Positions 32,931 through 36,090 of a stretch of DNA of 36,090 nucleotides are shown piece after piece (within the stretch, counting starts at the first letter, position 1; each line of letters begins with the position of its first letter). The notes beneath the pieces were generated by a model. The model saw nothing but the letters and a program-made list of their open reading frames with translations. It had not been told where the DNA came from and ran no database searches. The DNA is taken from contig JBOZIK010000001.1 of assembly GCA_051453625.1 (NCBI GenBank), positions 173,033,810 through 173,069,899 on the forward strand. The letters are read 5' to 3'. A program made the translations under genes and the position numbers. This DNA comes from Welwitschia mirabilis. Taxonomy: Eukaryota; Gnetophyta; Gnetopsida; Welwitschiales.

Positions 32931-33157
32931 GGGTTAGTATTTTCTATCTTTTTTTCTTTTAACAAGTCTATTTTCAATTTTTGATTGTGTAATAAGTTGA
33001 TATCATCTACTTTATCATCCATATGGCATAAGAAGATAGCTAACAGTAGGTTTTTATTCTGATTTTCAATGATTTTGTTTTCTATTTTCTTAAGTTTTTA
33101 TTTTTTATTCTCTACTCATTTAGGATATCGTCTAGATGACAAACAAGATGACGAATA
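31825..33157 (+). repeat. Four dispersed copies of a 30-bp TCATCTAGATGACA motif
   Basis: Copies lie at 31825-31854, 32899-32929, 33015-33044 and 33128-33157, all on the plus strand. The pattern is TCATCTAGATGACA, 4-6 variable bases, then GATGATAA. The core TCATCTAGATGA is a perfect palindrome. CTAG at its centre could derive from a methylated CCGG by deamination on both strands. Confidence 0.65.
31970..31977 (+). promoter_or_regulatory. TATA box in the element 3 leader
   Basis: TATAAATA in the context TTTATAAATACCACC. It resembles the TATA context of repeat Y (TTATAAATACCC). If this is an LTR promoter, transcription would start near 32000 and run rightwards into the coding region at 33349. 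Confidence 0.45.
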
Positions 33158-33300
33158 GGTGGACATTTTGTTGAGTGAGCAGAGACATGATAAAATCTTG
33201 TAAAAAGATAAAATATTTGAGGGACAGAGTTTTCAATATTTAAAGCATTTTTCTGCTTTCGTAATTTTAACCAAAGTGAAAATAATAGAATAGGCAAAAA
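33128..33300 (+). pseudogene. Short coding-like segment upstream of the 33349 frame
   Basis: A plus frame beginning at the fourth 30-bp motif reads RLDDKQDDE*VDILLSEQ, then RHDKIL*KDKIFEGQSF and LKHFSAFVILTKVKII before a stop near 33290. Only two internal stops occur, both explainable by CAG/CGA to TAG/TAA changes. I do not recognise the protein. It may be an upstream exon or leader ORF of element 3. The minus-strand frame 33112-33297 is its shadow. Confidence 0.3.
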
Positions 33301-33348
33301 ATCATTTTATCTTCTTCTTATTAATGAGTAATATCACTTAATACAAAC

Positions 33349-35050
33349 ATGATAGAATCCTCTAGTTCAAATGTAAATGTTACCATAGGATAGATAATTG
33401 CTAGAAGGAAATGTAAAAGAAAATAAATCTTATTACTTATCTCTTGATGATAATCTAGAACTTAAATTGAGAATTCTTCTTATTCATCCTTTCCATCTAC
33501 TATGAATAATAATGATAAAAGACCACTATAAGAAATATTAGCTAAAATGAAAGTTGAAGAAAGGAGAAAAATTCATAGAAATTCTAAGAATAATTAAAAT
33601 AAGACACTTAGAGAAATATTTTAAGAATAATTTTAGGGAACTTAAACTTATGTTGACACTAGCACTCCATAGTCTTTTCAAGCTTCTTACTTCTCCCCTT
33701 ATTATTTTGAAACTTTAAATGAAAATGATAATGATGATTTAAAACATTTTAGGGATTCCATTTTTTCTAGTAAAACATCCTATAATTATTTTAGTAAATT
33801 CCAATCATCTCCCATGAGTTATTATGAAGGAAAACCATCTTTCAGGATTATCTTGAAGAACAACCATTTCCCATCCATTATTATGAAGAAAAAGATCCAT
33901 CTACCCTAAGTTACTATTAAGAAAGAAATAACTCAGTATTAAAAATGCTTAAGAAAATAAAAATAAGGTAATAAAATACAAACAAGAACTTTAAAAAATT
34001 GATTGAAATGTTTCAACAATGTTTATTACAAATTCAACAATCTCGAGTTCTTTTTCATAACAAACCTATTCTGCTACATCTCAACTTGAGAATCATGAAG
34101 AGAACTTTAAAATAATAAGTAATAACAATGCTTGCTTCAACATAAAAAATGAAATTATGGATCAACTTACAACATCAAACTTATTAAAAGATGAAGAACA
34201 AAAAAAAAAAAAATAATGATTTAACTTTAATATTTGACAATAAGGATTAAGATGATTACTTCTCAAATGATAAGTTATGTTATAACTCCATTCAATTCCT
34301 ATTATCAAATAAAGGTAAAACAAAAGAATTAACTCATAAAAAATATAAAAATTCTTTAATCCATGATAAACATAATAATCACATTTTTCTTTGTAATGAA
34401 TCTAATGAATTAAAAATAATAGCATACAACAAAATACTGAGGATAGTGAGGAACAATATGATTATTATTATATTAAATATTAGATCATATCCATAGTATT
34501 CACTTACTTTATGATGAGGATGAAAGATTTCAACCTTTAAAAGAAGTTTAACATATGAGATTAAAGGAGAATTTAATCAATGAAACAAAATCAATGAAGA
34601 ATTTACATTATGAGAGTAGTATTTTACTCATGTTTACTAGATCAAAGTATAAGATAATAGTTGATAATAATAATTTCAACAATAAAAAATTAGGATTATA
34701 ATTTATAATTAATAGAATTAATCAACATATACGAAGAATAATTAGCTCAGAAAATATAAAAATATTTTCCATCACATAATGAAGATAATGCGAAATTTTA
34801 TTTTTATATTCTTTTTAATGATCTTCTTGAGGAATTCACTAACTTAAGAAAGAAAAATAATCCATAACAAAATAATAATGAGTTTAATAAAGAAGAGCAA
34901 GATATAGTCAATGATATTGCTAAAGACAATGAATAAGAGGAAGATATTATTAAAGAACATAATGAAAAAAGTAAAGAGAGCATTCAACTAAGTAAAGATG
35001 AAGTCAACAATGAGGATAAGAGAAATAAAGGAGAATAAATAAAAGTTAAA
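33349..35050 (+). pseudogene. Element 3: long decayed coding region, gag- or protease-like
   Basis: An ATG at 33349 opens MIESSSSNVNVTIG*IIARR. The same frame stays readable to about 33840, with stops at former Gln/Trp codons (TMNNNDKRPL*EILAKMKVE, TSTP*SFQASYFSPYYFE, SSPMSYYEGKPS). A one-base shift at about 33842 continues QDYLEEQPFPIHYYEEKDPS, giving a YYEE-type repeat. Another frame at 34082-34205 gives LENHEENFKIISNNNACFN. A run of 13 A (34200-34212) shifts it again to DLTLIFDNKD and LCYNSIQFLLSNKG. IIVDNNNFNNKKLGL near 34660 vaguely recalls a gypsy-type protease (IIDGGSxxN). An Asp/Glu/Lys-rich tail ends near 35036. Tyr/Pro/Gln-rich then acidic composition suits a Ty3/gypsy-like gag, but no knuckle or RT was found. 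Confidence 0.45.
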
Positions 35051-35058
35051 TAAACTTA

Positions 35059-35259
35059 ATGAATAATAGATTTAAAATTTTCAATGAAATAAACCAACTT
35101 AAAGAGTCTCCACATATTTTTCCATCTCTTTCACTTGTGCTTTCATACAAAACCTCAAGTGACATCCCTCCTTCTACTCCTACTTTTACATCTTCTTGTG
35201 ATCTTAACAATGATAAAATTTCTTTCTCTCTTCCATTTGGGTGTATTAATAATTCTTAA
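35059..35259 (+). pseudogene. 66-codon open frame after the acidic tail
   Basis: MNNRFKIFNEINQLKESPH starts 20 bases after the decayed region, followed by a Ser/Pro/Thr-rich stretch (SDIPPSTPTFTSSCD). It is the only stop-free piece of this part. It may be a continuation of the same polyprotein. I recognise no family. Confidence 0.3.
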
Positions 35260-36090
35260 AGTCATGTTTCTCCCTTCGATTTAATGAAACACATTACTTT
35301 GAGGATCCTACTTCAAAAATCTCTCAATCTTTTCCTTTTAAAACTTCATGTGCTACAAAAAGTAACATCTTTTTCTTCTTTTACAAAATTAACTCCACCT
35401 TGTAATTTTAATGATTACTCTTTTTAGAAATAAGATTTAAGATATTTTAGAGCTATAAATTGGGGTAAATCTTATCTTTGTGATCCAAATCCATGCTTAG
35501 AATTAAATGTTTAAAAGCTTCTTAAGTATGTCAAACCTCTCTTAATTAATCATCTTACAAAAGACTTGGATCCCAAGTTATATCATTAATGTCTCCCATG
35601 TTTAATATTAAGCTTTGAATGTAATTTATGTTTCAAATCTTTTATATCATGCATTTGATAATAGATTATTTTTTCATGAGTTATATGAATTTTTTCTCTT
35701 TTGTATTGCTACTAAATTTTGTAGAGACGAAATATCATGTGGTCATGTTAATTGGAAAAAGCATCATTTCCTTTTTAAAAAATTCATATCTTAAATTGAA
35801 TTATAGAAAGCTTCTTAATCTTACTAGACATCCTAAAAATCCCTCAAAATATTCTTAGATACTTTCTTTGAATACTTTCTTACATTCATTATATGATGAT
35901 ATTTATAATTTACATTGTTACAAGAAAAGATTATTCATTAATGAGATTTATCACTTCTTTATCTCTTCTTTAAAATATAAAATTTGTGCTATTAAAGTTT
36001 TATCCTTTTATTCTTTTTACCTCCAATTTATTTTACTAAAAAATGATTATATACCTTTTATGTTTTATCAACTGGTAAATATTTGGTTTG
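35260..36090 (+). other. Coding-like but unassigned end of window
   Basis: At 35439-35660 one plus frame reads RYFRAINWGKSYLCDPNPCL, ELNV*KLLKYVKPLLINHLT and KDLDPKLYH*CLPC, with few stops and several Cys. Another at 35670-35790 gives FHELYEFFLFCIATKFCRDE. Neither resembles a domain I can name. Both may belong to element 3, which continues beyond the window. Confidence 0.3.

Noticed and set aside
35628-35858. 76-codon hydrophobic frame at the right end
   Set aside because: Competes with another frame that reads more like decayed element 3 coding. No domain recognised in either.

Overview
The window looks like gene-poor plant nuclear heterochromatin. By eye it is about 70-75% A+T, CpG is scarce, five assembly gaps interrupt it, and I find no intact gene. 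The plant assignment rests on several decayed Ty1/copia polyproteins, LTR-like blocks with TATA boxes and two tRNA-derived SINE-like heads. No open frame exceeds about 80 codons except across runs of N. Most recognisable reading frames are broken by stops where CAA, CAG, CGA or TGG became TAA, TAG or TGA. This is the expected result of long-term cytosine deamination in methylated repeats.

Layout. 1-5519: unassigned AT-rich DNA with two large N gaps, one short direct repeat and one perfect 23-bp palindrome. 5520-12490: a diverged LTR-like repeat (here called Y) occurs twice in direct orientation, at 5520-6620 and 11540-12490. Between the copies lie T-rich and purine-rich tracts, so this may be a very old element without recognisable genes. 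12495-19600: mostly unassigned, with a fragment of a second LTR family (X), two SINE-like heads, several short repeats and a degenerate array built on a CACTACCTCATTTGG-like unit.

19630-22372 (+) and 24750-27240 (-): two inverted copies of one decayed copia family (here called P). Both run protease, integrase and a short reverse-transcriptase (RT) stub, end with the residues FQHF and a stop, and pass directly into the X LTR. The catalytic RT core and RNase H are missing from both at the same place. 23250-24747 (-): RT and RNase H of a different copia element, which the minus-strand P copy abuts in mid-gene. 27830-31455 (-): the most complete copia remnant, running gag zinc knuckle, protease, integrase, RT and RNase H, with substitutions in its catalytic motifs.

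31465-36090 (+): a TATA-bearing, LTR-like region that starts inside the gag of the previous element, followed by a long decayed coding region beginning near 33349. I do not recognise its product with confidence. Four dispersed copies of a 30-bp motif with a palindromic TCATCTAGATGA core lie in its leader.

Nothing here acts as a working pathway. The most novel feature is the pair of P elements with the same RT/RNase H deletion, which suggests a family of non-autonomous copia elements that spread after losing RT. All domain calls come from reading translations by eye, with no database search.
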